From: Aminobacter ciceronei
GTDB taxonomy: Bacteria; Pseudomonadota; Alphaproteobacteria; Rhizobiales; Rhizobiaceae
Length of the DNA: 64,000 bases
Direction of reading: 5' to 3'
Assembly (NCBI RefSeq): GCF_014138625.1
Contig: NZ_JACJHY010000006.1
Coordinates: 1-64,000, forward strand
Each line of letters opens with the position of its first letter. The first letter of the stretch is position 1. The notes below the pieces were generated by a model. It was given only the letters and a program-made list of their open reading frames with translations. It did no database searches and had not been told where the DNA came from. A program made the translations under genes and the position numbers. Positions 63,971 to 64,000 of the stretch are shown here, in pieces.

Positions 63971-64000
63971 AACTGGGTGGCGAAACCGCCCATTTGGCAA

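Overview
The window is a GC-rich alphaproteobacterial chromosome segment, most likely from the Phyllobacteriaceae (Mesorhizobium/Aminobacter-like). The signs are the clpP-clpX-lon-hupB order, a bioBFDAZ biotin operon of the Mesorhizobium type, a NadQ-type regulator beside nadABC, a RIME-like rhizobial intergenic repeat, and AspDH, MetY and Liv/Dpp-type genes typical of soil rhizobia. No phage, insertion sequence, CRISPR array or symbiosis gene was seen. Two tRNA genes are present.

Layout. 0.2-7 kb: rplM-rpsI with promoter, leader hairpin and terminator, then scattered metabolic genes (thioesterase, enoyl-CoA hydratase-like, VOC, CoA-binding, metY, cupin, acetyltransferase, methyltransferase). 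7.3-12.8 kb: ClpXP, Lon and HU. 13.4-21 kb: a dipeptide-type ABC transporter in two divergent arms around an XRE/cupin regulator, with an M24 (Xaa-Pro type) peptidase on one arm and a GAF protein on the other. 21-31 kb: a cofactor supercluster on the minus strand, nadQ then nadA-nadB-nadC-bioB-bioF-bioD-bioA-bioZ-panD, mostly with 4-base overlaps and with two NadQ-like inverted repeats before nadA.

31.5-48.9 kb is the most interesting part: a catabolic island. One divergon has a LysR regulator facing an FAD monooxygenase, a Hod-type (cofactor-free ring-cleaving dioxygenase) alpha/beta-hydrolase-fold protein and an HGGYW arylformamidase. A second LysR faces an approximately 10.7 kb operon: aldehyde dehydrogenase, DapA-family aldolase, 3-hydroxyanthranilate 3,4-dioxygenase, a Liv-type binding protein, an MBL-fold hydrolase, a second Liv-type binding protein, livHMGF and an aspartate-dehydrogenase-like gene. 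A third paralogous binding protein lies alone at the left edge. The simplest reading is uptake of an N-heteroaromatic (4-quinolone or kynurenate/xanthurenate-like) compound, ring hydroxylation, CO-releasing cleavage to an N-acyl-anthranilate, amide hydrolysis to (hydroxy)anthranilate, then aromatic ring opening. The substrate is inferred, not shown.

48.9-64 kb: an M23-like membrane protein, a frameshifted alpha/beta hydrolase, tRNA-Val and tRNA-Asp, an M23 peptidase, a 25-residue membrane peptide, bcp, a 1150-residue AsmA/DUF3971-type protein, tyrS, a phytase-like secreted protein with a possible Pho box, and a run of acetyltransferase, FMN-binding and hydrolase genes.
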